A stretch of 64,000 nt of DNA from Bacteroidales bacterium (GTDB lineage: Bacteria; Bacteroidota; Bacteroidia; Bacteroidales; F082), in NCBI GenBank assembly GCA_023229245.1, contig JALNZU010000009.1:1-64000 (forward strand), given 5' to 3'. Position numbers and translations under genes: made by a program. Under the pieces are notes generated by a model. It was not told where the DNA came from. It was given only the letters and a program-made list of their open reading frames with translations, and ran no database searches. Shown here piece by piece: positions 8,571 through 18,337 of the stretch; positions within the stretch are counted from its first letter, which is position 1; each line of letters starts with the position of its first letter.

Positions 8571-9233
8571 ATGATTGCCAGGCAGTTGATTACAGACGGA
8601 ATTATGCCGCTTAAAACAAGCGATACCGGACGCATAGCTCTTGAATGGATGGAAGATTTCAGAGTGATGCATATGCCAATAGTAAATGACCAGATTTTTC
8701 TAGGACTGATATCTGAAAAAGATATATACAGTCTCAATGATTTTGATGAAGCACTTGGTAATCATGCCCTCTCATTGGTAAAGCCATATGTGTTTGAAGA
8801 CCAGCATATATATGAAGTGCTGAAAACTATGTTTCAAAATCAACTTAGCCTGATACCTGTAGTAAATCAATACGAACATTATCTTGGTGCAATTACCTTG
8901 CCTACACTCTTGTCGCATTTTGCCTCATCACTATCCGTGCAAGAGCCCGGTGCGATCATTGTATTGGAAATGAGTGTCAATGATTTTGTGTTATCAGAGA
9001 TAGCCCGCATAGTCGAATCCAACGATACCAAAATTCTGAGCCTGTTTATCCATTCTGAAAAAGATACGATGCAGATGCAGGTTCATCTGAAACTGAATAA
9101 AAAAGATGTGTCGGCACTCATACAAACCTTTGTCCGTTTCAACTATACCATTATGGCTTATTTTGATGCAAATGATGATATAGATGACCTTAGAAAACGT
9201 TACGATGCCTTGATGAAGTATCTGAATCCATGA
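8571..9233 (+). CDS. CBS-domain protein
   Basis: 220 residues. A pair of CBS domains (about residues 1-130, with the MPIVNDQIFLGLISEKDIY and LIPVVNQYEHYLGAITL segments) is followed by a C-terminal ACT-like region (about 135-215). CBS pairs usually bind adenine nucleotides. Orthologues sit beside nadK at the head of the uppS-bamA cluster in many Bacteroidales, suggesting an energy or NAD-related sensing role, but the function is unproven. The ATG at 8571 is preferred over an in-frame TTG at 8565. The stop overlaps the next start (ATGA), indicating translational coupling. Confidence 0.8.
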   Translation: MIARQLITDGIMPLKTSDTGRIALEWMEDFRVMHMPIVNDQIFLGLISEKDIYSLNDFDEALGNHALSLVKPYVFEDQHIYEVLKTMFQNQLSLIPVVNQYEHYLGAITLPTLLSHFASSLSVQEPGAIIVLEMSVNDFVLSEIARIVESNDTKILSLFIHSEKDTMQMQVHLKLNKKDVSALIQTFVRFNYTIMAYFDANDDIDDLRKRYDALMKYLNP

Positions 9234-10678
9234 GGAGACTACTGTATTATATCGCATGGCTTGTTGTATTGGTTGAACCGGCGGTCGCACAAAAAACTAA
9301 TGGACACAATAACAGTATCCTGGATAGTTGCCTCTTAGCCGATAAGGAGCAGCATATGATCATTGACCGTATTTTTCTGAAAGGCAACCAGATCACACGG
9401 GATCATATCATTCTTAGGGAGTTGGGATTTGGCGAAGGCGATACACTGAATATGCAGGAACTGTGCTATGCCAGAGTGAAAAGCAGGCAAAACTTATTGA
9501 ACCGTTCATTATTTAATTTTGTCAGTATCGATACCATTCATCATTCGGCCTCATCCGATCAAATCGATATCATGGTAGACGTACTCGAACGCTGGTATCT
9601 ATGGCCATTACCCATTTTAGAGTTGGCCGAGCGCAATTTCAATGTGTGGTGGGAGACTAAAGACCTGCATCGAGCTAATTACGGCTTTTTCCTTACCTAT
9701 AACAACTTCAGAGGCCGCATGGAAATACTAAAGGTGTTGCTAAGAGCCGGATACAACCAAAATTATTATCTGCAGTACGAAATTCCATATCTGACAAAAA
9801 GACAGAACCTTGGAATGGGAATACAGGCCGGAAGAATGCTTAGCAGGGAAGTCCCCTATAAAACAGAAAATAATAAACAGATTTATTATCGAAATCCAGA
9901 CAGCTATGCCCGGCAAAACACTTATGTGAAATTGTTGGTCTCCTATAGAGATGGGATTCATAACCATCATAACCTTACTATAGGGTTTGAATCGCATAAA
10001 TTTGCCGATACCTTGGCCGTACTAAACCCGAATTTTTTGAAAGGAGCCGTTTCCGAGTTTCAGATGATACAGTTGTATTATCTTTTCAAACACGACTATC
10101 GCGATTCCCGACCCTATCCGTTGAATGGACATTATTTGGATGTGGAACTAGTGAAAAAAGGATTAGGCCTTTTGAAAAACGAGCCCGATTATTTTATTGC
10201 CAAGACTACAGCCGATATTTATCGACCTATCAATCAACGCTGGTATTGGGCTGCCTCGGCCACACTCAAGTATGCTACAGATAAACAAGAACCCTACTTT
10301 ATGCAAAGAGGGTTAGGCTTTAACAATGATTTGGTACGTTCTAATGAATTGTATGTAATAGATGGTACTGCATTTGCATTGCTGAAAAGTAATTTGAAAT
10401 TTGAACTCATCAAACCACGCATACATACGTTTAATTTTTTGAAATTTGAGAAATTCAGTAAGATACATTATGCTGCATACCTGAATCTTTTATTTGATGT
10501 TGGCTATTCTTACCATGCCAGGCCCGATCCTTCCAATACACTTCAAAATCGACTGTTGGCCGGAACAGGAATAGGCCTCGATCTGGTTACCTATTACGAT
10601 TTGGTATGGCGGTTTGAATATTCCATTAACCAATTAGGGTTGGGTGGCTTTTATATCCATTTTGTAGCTCCTATATAG
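9230..10678 (+). CDS. POTRA-containing Omp85-like protein
   Basis: 482 residues with a signal peptide ending near PAVAQ. One POTRA-like domain (about residues 40-125) shows the IDRIFLKGNQITRDHIILREL start typical of Omp85 proteins. About 350 residues of amphipathic strands follow, with a GTGIGLDLVTYYD segment near the end. It is much shorter than BamA (encoded at 13153) and has too few POTRA units for that role, so it is a TamA/BamA-like accessory barrel of unknown substrate. It is coupled to the CBS gene and lies upstream of nadK. Confidence 0.7.
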   Translation: MRRLLYYIAWLVVLVEPAVAQKTNGHNNSILDSCLLADKEQHMIIDRIFLKGNQITRDHIILRELGFGEGDTLNMQELCYARVKSRQNLLNRSLFNFVSIDTIHHSASSDQIDIMVDVLERWYLWPLPILELAERNFNVWWETKDLHRANYGFFLTYNNFRGRMEILKVLLRAGYNQNYYLQYEIPYLTKRQNLGMGIQAGRMLSREVPYKTENNKQIYYRNPDSYARQNTYVKLLVSYRDGIHNHHNLTIGFESHKFADTLAVLNPNFLKGAVSEFQMIQLYYLFKHDYRDSRPYPLNGHYLDVELVKKGLGLLKNEPDYFIAKTTADIYRPINQRWYWAASATLKYATDKQEPYFMQRGLGFNNDLVRSNELYVIDGTAFALLKSNLKFELIKPRIHTFNFLKFEKFSKIHYAAYLNLLFDVGYSYHARPDPSNTLQNRLLAGTGIGLDLVTYYDLVWRFEYSINQLGLGGFYIHFVAPI

Positions 10679-10745
10679 ACTAAATTATGTTAAAAATATT
10701 TTTGTTAATAGGTTAATTATTAATCTTGTACACTTATTTCGTGCT

Positions 10746-11624
10746 ATGAATATCGCAATTTTCGGTAAAAATTTTTCAGATGATCATCTGCCTTTTTTCA
10801 AGTCGATGTGGGATGCCTTGTTAGCGCATGATGTGCGTTTGAGTATGTATCATTCCTATTTTGAAAAGCTGAGCTTGGCGATGCCATTATCCGATCGTAT
10901 CAGTGTTTTTCATTCTCATATTGATCTTGCTCCTGACACCGATATTTTATTTTCGGTAGGCGGTGATGGCACTTTGTTGGATACACTGCCTTTAGTACGT
11001 GAAAGCGGCATACCTGTTTTAGGTATCAACACCGGACGTATGGGATTTTTATCCAGCGTTTCTCGTCAGGAAGTGGCTCAAGCTATTGAGGCTATTTTTA
11101 ATCAACGCTATACATTGGAAACGCGTAGCCTGCTGATGTTGGAGCAGCCAGCCGATTTGTTTGGTAATTTGAATTATGGCCTGAACGAGCTAACAATTTT
11201 CAGGCATGAAGATGCTTCCCTGATAGTGATACAGGTGTTTGTCAATGAGGTGTTTGTAAATTCCTATTGGGCTGATGGCCTGATCATTGCTACACCAACC
11301 GGTTCAACAGCTTATTCATTAAGCGCGGGAGGACCTATCATAGTACCCGAAGCTCCTAATTTTGTGATTACACCTATAGCCACACACAATTTAAGTGTAC
11401 GCCCTATCGTTATTCCCGATAATAGTAACATACGGTTGAAAGTAACAGGAAGAAACAAACGATATCGATTGAGTATGGATTCCAGAACGGCAGTAGTAGA
11501 ACAGCAAATAGATGTGGTCGTACGCAAAGCAGGCTTTGGAATGAATCTGGTAAAGATGGAAGGAAAAAATTTCTTTGGAACTATACGTGAGAAATTAATG
11601 TGGGGATTAGATGTTAGAAACTAA
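10746..11624 (+). CDS. nadK: NAD kinase
   Basis: 292 residues. It phosphorylates NAD to NADP. The diagnostic GGDGT motif is at residues 72-76, followed by GINTGRMGFL (about 94-103), the NELTIFRHE region and TPTGSTAYSLSAGGPI (about 178-193). Full family length. Its position between envelope-biogenesis genes is the usual Bacteroidales order and does not by itself imply an envelope role. Confidence 0.95.
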   Translation: MNIAIFGKNFSDDHLPFFKSMWDALLAHDVRLSMYHSYFEKLSLAMPLSDRISVFHSHIDLAPDTDILFSVGGDGTLLDTLPLVRESGIPVLGINTGRMGFLSSVSRQEVAQAIEAIFNQRYTLETRSLLMLEQPADLFGNLNYGLNELTIFRHEDASLIVIQVFVNEVFVNSYWADGLIIATPTGSTAYSLSAGGPIIVPEAPNFVITPIATHNLSVRPIVIPDNSNIRLKVTGRNKRYRLSMDSRTAVVEQQIDVVVRKAGFGMNLVKMEGKNFFGTIREKLMWGLDVRN

Positions 11625-11736
11625 GAGATTTACAAGGATTTATTTGATAAATTTGCCGGCTGATAGTAAAAATAGTATGCGTTACATTGGAGGATTATCA
11701 CAGTTTTTTAGTTTAGCCCGATTGAGGACATAATTT

Positions 11737-12387
11737 ATGGTGAGAAAATTAATCTTATTCAGCATGCTTGGTCTGACACCTTTGATATGCGTGCATGCAC
11801 AGACCCTTGAAACGGGCGTTACAGGTGGGATTTCTTATTATAACGGCGACCTTAATCCGGCTATACCTTATTATCAGCTAAGGTCTGTATATGGCTTATT
11901 GGCACGCTATAATGCCGGCACACGCTGGGCGTTTACAAGCACATTCACTATGGGACAATATGCCTTTGATGCTACCTATGCGCGCACATTGCCTGATACA
12001 CCTGTAGAACCAATAACGGCTGAAATATCGACCATATCAGTCGTAGCCGAATTTAATTTTTACGATTATTTTACCGGAAGCGAGAAAGATTTTATAAGCC
12101 CGTATATTTTTGGTGGTATAGGTGCAATGACGCATAGACTGGATAATGAGCCTATTATATTTCCTTTTGGTTTAGGCGTAAAATACAGCTTATCGGAGCG
12201 ATTAGGTGCATCAGCCGAATGGCGTATGAACAAAACTTTCACCGATACTTTAGACGGCGATGTGCCGGGCGCTATCAACGATGCAGGTAATAACGACTGG
12301 ACCAGCTTCACTACTATTTCGCTTACCTATAAGTTTGTGCTGTTCAAAAAATATCCTTGCAATAATTTCAAGAATCGCTATTATTAG
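11737..12387 (+). CDS. DUF6089-like outer-membrane protein
   Basis: 216 residues with a signal peptide (ending near VHAQ) and an eight-strand-type small barrel: TGGISYYNGDLNP at the start, FISPYIFGGIGAMTH in the middle and YKFVLFKKY at the end. Sequence pattern and position between nadK and uppS match the DUF6089 family conserved at this locus in Bacteroidota. No function is established. Its stop is 11 nt before the uppS ATG, so the two are probably cotranscribed. Confidence 0.75.
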   Translation: MVRKLILFSMLGLTPLICVHAQTLETGVTGGISYYNGDLNPAIPYYQLRSVYGLLARYNAGTRWAFTSTFTMGQYAFDATYARTLPDTPVEPITAEISTISVVAEFNFYDYFTGSEKDFISPYIFGGIGAMTHRLDNEPIIFPFGLGVKYSLSERLGASAEWRMNKTFTDTLDGDVPGAINDAGNNDWTSFTTISLTYKFVLFKKYPCNNFKNRYY

Positions 12388-12397
12388 ACTTCATTAC

Positions 12398-13156
12398 ATG
12401 AGCCTGAAAGAGAAAATAGATGTCAACCGTTTGCCCCGTCATATTGCTATCATTATGGATGGCAATGGGCGATGGGCTAAACGGCATGGGAAGCATCGTA
12501 TCTTCGGGCACCAGAATGGCATCACAGCCGTGCGTGAAGCCGCTGAAGCAGCTGCTGAATTAGGAGTCGAATACCTGACCTTGTATGCATTCTCAACCGA
12601 AAACTGGGGACGACCAAAACTGGAAGTCGATGCATTGATGCAACTATTGCTGCAAACTATCAAAGAAGAAGTAGTAACACTAAACAAGAACAATATCCGA
12701 CTTCATGCAATAGGCGACCTGAACAGCCTGCCAATGCGAAACCGAAAACATTTGCTGAAAGTAATTGATGATACCCGATCAAACAGCCGAATGACATTGA
12801 CCCTTGCGCTTAGCTATTCAAGCCGATGGGAACTGATTGAAGCAGCAAAAAAATTAGCTAACGAAATAATTCAACAAAAGATAATACCCGATCAGGTAGA
12901 TCAAAGATGCATCGAACGACTGCTTGAAACATATAATATGCCCGATCCGGAGCTGTTGATACGAACTAGCGGCGAGATGCGAGTCAGCAATTTTATGTTA
13001 TGGCAAATTGCTTATGCAGAGCTTTACTTCACTCCAACTCTGTGGCCCGACTTTCGTAGAGATGACCTGTATGAAGCTATACTGGATTTTCAACACAGAG
13101 AAAGGAGATTTGGTAAGACAAGCGAACAAATTCAAAACGTAAAAAAAGAGGAATGA
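12398..13156 (+). CDS. uppS: isoprenyl (undecaprenyl diphosphate) synthase
   Basis: 252 residues from the ATG at 12398. A cis-prenyltransferase that makes the C55 lipid carrier for peptidoglycan and surface glycans. The signature HIAIIMDGNGRWAKRHG holds the catalytic Asp. TLYAFSTENWGRP and, near the C-terminus, LLIRTSGEMRVSNFMLWQ also match the family. The latter has GEMRVSN where GExRLSN is usual, a mild variation. An upstream in-frame extension to 12260 overlaps DUF6089 and is rejected. The stop overlaps the bamA ATG by 4 nt. Confidence 0.95.
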   Translation: MSLKEKIDVNRLPRHIAIIMDGNGRWAKRHGKHRIFGHQNGITAVREAAEAAAELGVEYLTLYAFSTENWGRPKLEVDALMQLLLQTIKEEVVTLNKNNIRLHAIGDLNSLPMRNRKHLLKVIDDTRSNSRMTLTLALSYSSRWELIEAAKKLANEIIQQKIIPDQVDQRCIERLLETYNMPDPELLIRTSGEMRVSNFMLWQIAYAELYFTPTLWPDFRRDDLYEAILDFQHRERRFGKTSEQIQNVKKEE

Positions 13157-15804
13157 GGCTGAAAAAATCAAACCGTTATATAGTAACCACTTACTTACTA
13201 GTGCTGTCAGTTAGTCTCCTGATACCCTCAATACCTGCCTTTACACAGATATCACTCGATTCCGATCTGTCACCATTCGACTATTCACGTCCAAAAGATT
13301 ATGAAATTGGAGGAATACAAGTGCAAGGCATACAATATTTAGATCAGAACGTAATTGTCATGCTGTCAGGCTTGAAAGTAGGCGAACGAATCAAGGTGCC
13401 GGGGGATAAAATAACCGATGCCATACGGAAACTTTGGGATCAGGGATTATTTGAACAAATCAGTATCTCAGCTGATAATATACAAGGAGGACTGATATTT
13501 TTGGTTATCAACCTCAAAGAAAGGCCAAGGGTATCAAAATTCTCCTTTGAAGGGGTACGAAAATCAGAAGCCGATGACATACGCTCAAAGATAAACCTAA
13601 GTAGAGGAGATGTAGCTAACGAACACCTTTTTGTGCGTACACGAAATATTATTCAACAACATTTTGCCGAAAAGGGATTTCTCAACACCGAAGTACAGCT
13701 GAAACAAACACCGGATGCATCAAGAGAGAATTATGTGGACCTGAATATCCTTATCAAAAAAAATAATAAGGTGAAGATACAAGAGATACTGATTGAAGAC
13801 AACGATGAACTTACTGCCGAACAAATCAGGTCTGCCATGAAAGAAACCAAGGAAAAAGGTGTGTTCAATCCGTTGAATCCTTTAGGACCACTCGCTGTGA
13901 ATCTTGTCAAAGATGTGGCCACACTCAAACCGTATCGAGCTCTGCAACGTACCGAATCATATTTTCTTGATAACTTTAAAATACGTATCCTCAAAGGCTC
14001 TAAATTCATCGAATCCAATCTGGATGACGACCTGAAAAAAATAGTGATGAAGTACAACCAAAAAGGATATCGCGATGCACAAGTGGTTGATCATTCGGTT
14101 TACAGAATAGACGAAAATAATATTGGTATCAGGATCAGAGTGCATGAAGGAAATCAATATTACTACCGAAGCATCACCTGGGTCGGAAACACCAAGTATG
14201 ACGATAAGACTTTAGGAAATATCTTAGGGATACAAAACGGTGATGTGTATAACAAAGAATTACTTGAAACAAACCTGCATTATAATCCTAATGGATTTGA
14301 TGTCAGTTCGGTATATATGGACGATGGATATCTGTTTTTCAATGCCGATCCGGTTGAGATACTTGTTGAAAACGATTCTATTGACTTAGAGATACGCATA
14401 CGTGAAGGCAAGCAGGCACGTATCAGCAATGTAGGGGTGAGCGGTAATACCAAGACCAACGACCACGTGGTGATCAGAGAGTTACGCACGCGTCCGGGCG
14501 ATATGTTCAGCCGGGATTTAGTCATACGAACCACACGAGAGTTAGCTAATCTGCGATATTTCGATGCGGAAACTATTGCACCTGATATACAACCTAATGT
14601 CTCGGATGGAACAGTAGATATCAATTACGCAGTCGAAGAGACTTCTGCCGACCAGATCGAGCTACAGGGAGGATGGGGATATGGCAGACTAATAGGCACT
14701 ATAGGATTGTCATTCAATAATTTCTCCTTTAGAAATGTGTTGAAAAAAGAAACATGGAGACCTATACCCTCCGGAGATGGGCAAAAACTTTCGGTAAGGT
14801 TTCAAACCTACGGAAGGGGCTTGATGAATTACAGCGCTTCATTTACCGAGCCTTGGTTAGGTGGACGGAAACCTACCTCATTGACAATATCTTATTATCA
14901 TTCACGATTCTCTAACCCAATTAAATCGGATACCAATAAATACTCTTTTATCATAAATGGCCTTACTTTTGGAATAGGGCAACGCCTTACATGGCCCGAC
15001 GACTTCTTTACACTGTTTCAGGCTGTCAACCTGATGAAATATAAGTTGAATAACTATCCACTTTTTAAAGTGGGCAATGGAACAGGTTCATTCAATGTGC
15101 TGAGCTATAACATAGTCTTCGGACGAAATTCCATTAGTCAGCCTATATATCCACGCTCAGGCTCCGATTTCTCACTTTCTTTGGAAGTAACACCTCCATA
15201 TTCATTGTTGAGCAATAAAGATTATGCTGCTATGGACGAAAACGACCGATTTAAAATGGTGGAGTTTTATAAATGGAAAGTAAATACGTCCTGGTATTTT
15301 GAAGCAGTGAATAAGTTAGTGCTTGCTACCCGTCTTCGGTTTGGATATCTTGGAGCTTATAACTCTACTATCGGTATCACTCCTTTTCAGCGTTTCTTCT
15401 TAGGTGGCGACGGGCTGTCAGGATATAACAACCTCGATGGTCGCGAAATTATTGCCATGAGAGGCTATGCCAATGAAACTATCACACCACAGTACTACCA
15501 AGACAGGAACATAGGTGGTAATATTTATTCACGTTACACTCTTGAACTGCGGTATCCCTTCTCGTTGAACCCGAGTGCTACTATCTATGGGTTAGCATTT
15601 GCAGAGGCCGGAAATGCATGGCTTGGATTTGAAGGATTTAATCCATTCGATGTGAAACGGGCTGCTGGTATTGGAGTACGTGTGTTTTTGCCTATGTTCG
15701 GACTGTTAGGATTAGATTGGGGATATGGGTTCGATACAGTTACCGGATTGCCCTCAGCTGGTGGTAGCCAGTTCCATTTCTCCATCAATCAATCTATCGA
15801 TTAA
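13153..15804 (+). CDS. bamA: outer-membrane assembly factor BamA
   Basis: 883 residues: a signal peptide, a chain of POTRA domains (about residues 45-470, recognisable by repeated IxxIxxxGNxxxxxxxI-type starts such as GIQVQGIQYLDQNV and ISNVGVSGNTKTNDHVV), then a 16-strand-type barrel. The barrel region contains the conserved RFFLGGDGLSGYNN loop element and DWGYGFD near the C-terminus. BamA folds and inserts outer-membrane proteins. It is coupled to uppS by a 4-nt overlap and followed by two periplasmic chaperone genes, a logical assembly-line operon. Confidence 0.95.
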   Translation: MRLKKSNRYIVTTYLLVLSVSLLIPSIPAFTQISLDSDLSPFDYSRPKDYEIGGIQVQGIQYLDQNVIVMLSGLKVGERIKVPGDKITDAIRKLWDQGLFEQISISADNIQGGLIFLVINLKERPRVSKFSFEGVRKSEADDIRSKINLSRGDVANEHLFVRTRNIIQQHFAEKGFLNTEVQLKQTPDASRENYVDLNILIKKNNKVKIQEILIEDNDELTAEQIRSAMKETKEKGVFNPLNPLGPLAVNLVKDVATLKPYRALQRTESYFLDNFKIRILKGSKFIESNLDDDLKKIVMKYNQKGYRDAQVVDHSVYRIDENNIGIRIRVHEGNQYYYRSITWVGNTKYDDKTLGNILGIQNGDVYNKELLETNLHYNPNGFDVSSVYMDDGYLFFNADPVEILVENDSIDLEIRIREGKQARISNVGVSGNTKTNDHVVIRELRTRPGDMFSRDLVIRTTRELANLRYFDAETIAPDIQPNVSDGTVDINYAVEETSADQIELQGGWGYGRLIGTIGLSFNNFSFRNVLKKETWRPIPSGDGQKLSVRFQTYGRGLMNYSASFTEPWLGGRKPTSLTISYYHSRFSNPIKSDTNKYSFIINGLTFGIGQRLTWPDDFFTLFQAVNLMKYKLNNYPLFKVGNGTGSFNVLSYNIVFGRNSISQPIYPRSGSDFSLSLEVTPPYSLLSNKDYAAMDENDRFKMVEFYKWKVNTSWYFEAVNKLVLATRLRFGYLGAYNSTIGITPFQRFFLGGDGLSGYNNLDGREIIAMRGYANETITPQYYQDRNIGGNIYSRYTLELRYPFSLNPSATIYGLAFAEAGNAWLGFEGFNPFDVKRAAGIGVRVFLPMFGLLGLDWGYGFDTVTGLPSAGGSQFHFSINQSID

Positions 15805-15859
15805 AAAAAATGGCAAACTCTTTGCTAAGGAAGATAATATATCCTATAAATATAGAAAA

Positions 15860-16429
15860 ATGAAACATATCAAACTTACAGCCTGGCTGATGATACTGAT
15901 CATAGGTGTTTCGTTCAGCGCACAGGCACAGCTACAAAGTCAACGCATCGGCTATGTTGACACCGAATATATACTGAACAACATCCCAGAGTATAAAGAT
16001 GCACAGGATGAACTGAATGCTCTCTCACAGAAATGGGAAAAAGAAGTAAGTGCAATTTACGAACAGGTAGAAAAAATGTATAAAGAGTATCAAACAGAAG
16101 CAGTGCTGCTTCCGGCTGATCTGAAACGCAAACGTGAAGATGAGATACTGCAAAAGGAAAAAGAAGCCAAAGACCTTCAGATGAAGTATTTCGGAGCCGA
16201 GGGAGACCTGTTCAAGAAACGAGCTGAGCTAGTACAGCCTATTCAAGAAAAAATTTATAATGCGATGATGGAAATAGCTGAAACAAAAAATTATGCCTTT
16301 ATTTTTGATAAAGCCTCCGGCGCTACCATGCTTTATGCCAACCCACGTTTAGACCTAAGCGATGAGGTTCTGGATCAGGTGGGTACGGTAATGCAAACCG
16401 TAAGAAAAGAAGACAGACAAAGACGATAA
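15860..16429 (+). CDS. OmpH/Skp-type periplasmic chaperone 1
   Basis: 189 residues from the ATG at 15860. Signal peptide (ending AQAQ) followed by the OmpH start QRIGYVDTEYIL, a long charged coiled coil (about residues 45-115) and a C-terminal KNYAFIFDKASGATMLYANP cap. Skp family members are trimeric chaperones that hold unfolded outer-membrane proteins for BamA. An upstream in-frame extension overlaps bamA and is rejected. This is the first of two paralogues directly after bamA. Confidence 0.9.
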   Translation: MKHIKLTAWLMILIIGVSFSAQAQLQSQRIGYVDTEYILNNIPEYKDAQDELNALSQKWEKEVSAIYEQVEKMYKEYQTEAVLLPADLKRKREDEILQKEKEAKDLQMKYFGAEGDLFKKRAELVQPIQEKIYNAMMEIAETKNYAFIFDKASGATMLYANPRLDLSDEVLDQVGTVMQTVRKEDRQRR

Positions 16430-16455
16430 GCATACGATAAAATCTTATTTCGTAA

Positions 16456-16490
16456 TTTGTTCGGTTGAATGGAAAAATACTATAATTTTG
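16456..16490 (+). promoter_or_regulatory. promoter for second ompH
   Basis: TTTG at 16456-16459 and TAATTTTG (then C) at 16483-16490, 32 nt before the ATG at 16523. The spacer of 23 nt is longer than the usual 19, so the -33 call is weak and the -7 call good. It suggests the second ompH can be transcribed separately. Confidence 0.45.
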
Positions 16491-16522
16491 CACAAAATAA
16501 TTTTTAACTTATTGATCTAAAA

Positions 16523-17038
16523 ATGAAAACATTAACCCGATCACTTCTTTTTGTGACACTCTTTGCTTTGACAGGAGCAATACAGGCACAAACCATTAAA
16601 ATAGGGCACGTTGACTCAAACGAAATTATGAACCTGATGCCCGAAAGAACTGAGATAGAAAATAAACTGAGAACTTTTGAACAGCAACTTGAAGACGAAT
16701 TGCGTACCATGATGGGTGAATACCAGAAAAAGGTGATGGATTATCAGGATAATATGGCGACCATGTCCAACCTCATCAAACAATCAAAGGAAAAAGAAAT
16801 TACTGACCTGCAAAATCGTATCCAAGACTTCAACCAGAATGCCGAAGCAGAATATGGAGAAAAACGGGTGGAGCTACTTACTCCTCTGATAGATAAAGTT
16901 AAAAAAGCTATTGAAGATGTAGGAAAAGAAAAAGGTTATGCCTATATCCTTGATGCCGCAACTGGTGTATTGCTGCATATTGGCACTGGTGCAAACGACC
17001 TCACCGCCGATGTGAAAGCAAAACTCAATATAAAATAA
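16523..17038 (+). CDS. OmpH/Skp-type periplasmic chaperone 2
   Basis: 171 residues. Signal peptide ending IQAQ, then IKIGHVDSNEIMNLMPE, a coiled coil (about residues 45-115) and a terminal KGYAYILDAATGVLLH segment. Paralogue of the preceding gene with the same fold; it probably acts on outer-membrane proteins in the periplasm. The gene ends before a strong bidirectional terminator, closing the cluster. Confidence 0.9.
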   Translation: MKTLTRSLLFVTLFALTGAIQAQTIKIGHVDSNEIMNLMPERTEIENKLRTFEQQLEDELRTMMGEYQKKVMDYQDNMATMSNLIKQSKEKEITDLQNRIQDFNQNAEAEYGEKRVELLTPLIDKVKKAIEDVGKEKGYAYILDAATGVLLHIGTGANDLTADVKAKLNIK

Positions 17039-17100
17039 TACCTGATTTCTTTCTCTGATACCTTCATCAACTCATAGGTGTAGGAGCTAGATAATAAACA

Positions 17101-17131
17101 AAAAAAACTGCCTGAAAAGGCAGTTTTTTTT
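17101..17131 (+). terminator. intrinsic terminator after ompH
   Basis: The stem AAAACTGCC / GGCAGTTTT around TGAAAA is followed by a T-run, and an A-run precedes it. It could serve both converging strands (ompH and the SIMPL gene). Confidence 0.8.
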
Positions 17132-17223
17132 ATTGATCCTGGTTGCCAATTATTTTTGCCAATAAAGTAGCATAAAAAGAATCTTGCAAATTGCGGCACA
17201 CTCTATAATAAGCAGCTGAGGCA

Positions 17224-17922
17224 TCAGTCTTTCAAATAATATTCGATCGTAGTTACTACCCGTATGTTTTTGATGTGAGGCGTGTTTTCATCTCGGTTAG
17301 TAATAGAAAACTGCCCTTGATAGGCTCGTTTTATTTTACCTAATTTGCTGTCGGAATCTTCAGCAAATTTTATGGCGGCTTCACGAGCATTTTTTGTCGC
17401 CTCCTCTATCATCTGAGGCTTTACCTCATTGAGACGTGTGAAAATAAATTCTGTATTATATTGATAATCACTGGTTACAGCAATCCCCTTTTGAAGTAAA
17501 CTAGCCTGTTGACTCATTAACTTTCGGATCAAATCAACCTTATCGGAGCTAATGGTGATAACCGAAGTAATATTATACCTATAAACGGCTGTGTTGGTGC
17601 TGTATCGTTCGGCCTGCATATCATAGACTACGGGAGCTGAGATAGTTATTTCATCAGTCTCTATGCCGTTGGATTGTAGAAATGAAATAACAATCTCATT
17701 TTTTGAATGCAGATTATCGTAAAGTGCTAACAAATTATTACCCGCTTCTTTATAAACAATTGGCCAGATCACTTTATCAGCAGGAAATTCTGCCTCAGCC
17801 AAGCCTTTTACTGTTACCACACGGTCGCGTAAGGAAAAACTATGTATCCCACTCTGAATGAAAAAACCCATTGCTGTCAAGCCTAAAGCAAGAATAAGAG
17901 ACTCAATGATCCTGTTTTTCAT
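17224..17922 (-). CDS. SIMPL-domain protein (DUF541)
   Basis: 232 residues: an N-terminal membrane anchor or signal (about residues 7-25), then a SIMPL/YggE-like domain starting VVTVKGLAEAEFPADKV and continuing through ITSVITISSDKVDLIRKL. Family members such as YggE are periplasmic and associated with oxidative stress protection, but the biochemical role is unknown. Full length. Transcribed toward the ompH terminator. Confidence 0.8.
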   Translation of the reverse strand: MKNRIIESLILALGLTAMGFFIQSGIHSFSLRDRVVTVKGLAEAEFPADKVIWPIVYKEAGNNLLALYDNLHSKNEIVISFLQSNGIETDEITISAPVVYDMQAERYSTNTAVYRYNITSVITISSDKVDLIRKLMSQQASLLQKGIAVTSDYQYNTEFIFTRLNEVKPQMIEEATKNAREAAIKFAEDSDSKLGKIKRAYQGQFSITNRDENTPHIKNIRVVTTIEYYLKD

Positions 17923-17961
17923 GAAAAGATTCTTTAAATTTGAAAAAGATTTTAATCATTG

Positions 17962-17969
17962 CAAATATA
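17962..17969 (-). promoter_or_regulatory. -7 box for SIMPL gene
   Basis: Minus strand reads TATATTTG followed by C, 40 nt before the ATG at 17922. It matches TAnnTTTG; no -33 element is evident. Confidence 0.4.
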
Positions 17970-18333
17970 ACTAGTTTATACACGGACAAGAACTGAACTC
18001 CTATTTTAAACCAACCAAGATAAAATAATGGAGTCATTCAAAAAATATAGAAAACAATCTTTTGTTTGAGCGAATCCGGTTAGCTACCACAGCTAATACC
18101 GGATTAATATAAGGTCTTCAGGAAAATTTGATACCTACTTATCAATCATACTAATCAAATCTTACGGAAAAGTCTTAAAATCAGTATCTTAACTATGCTT
18201 TTTCTTAGGTTCGACTATTTCATATCCGACTTTGTATAAAGACCTTGCTCGACAATAAACATGGGCTGACAAATTAATGTAGGATTTAAAGCTTTAACTT
18301 TGACGCTTAAAAGATAGAGACTACAGAAAACTT
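17970..18333. other. non-coding stretch
   Basis: About 360 bases with no convincing reading frame, tRNA or repeat. It borders the hsdM remnant and is probably degraded accessory DNA. Confidence 0.4.
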
Positions 18334-18337
18334 ATGA

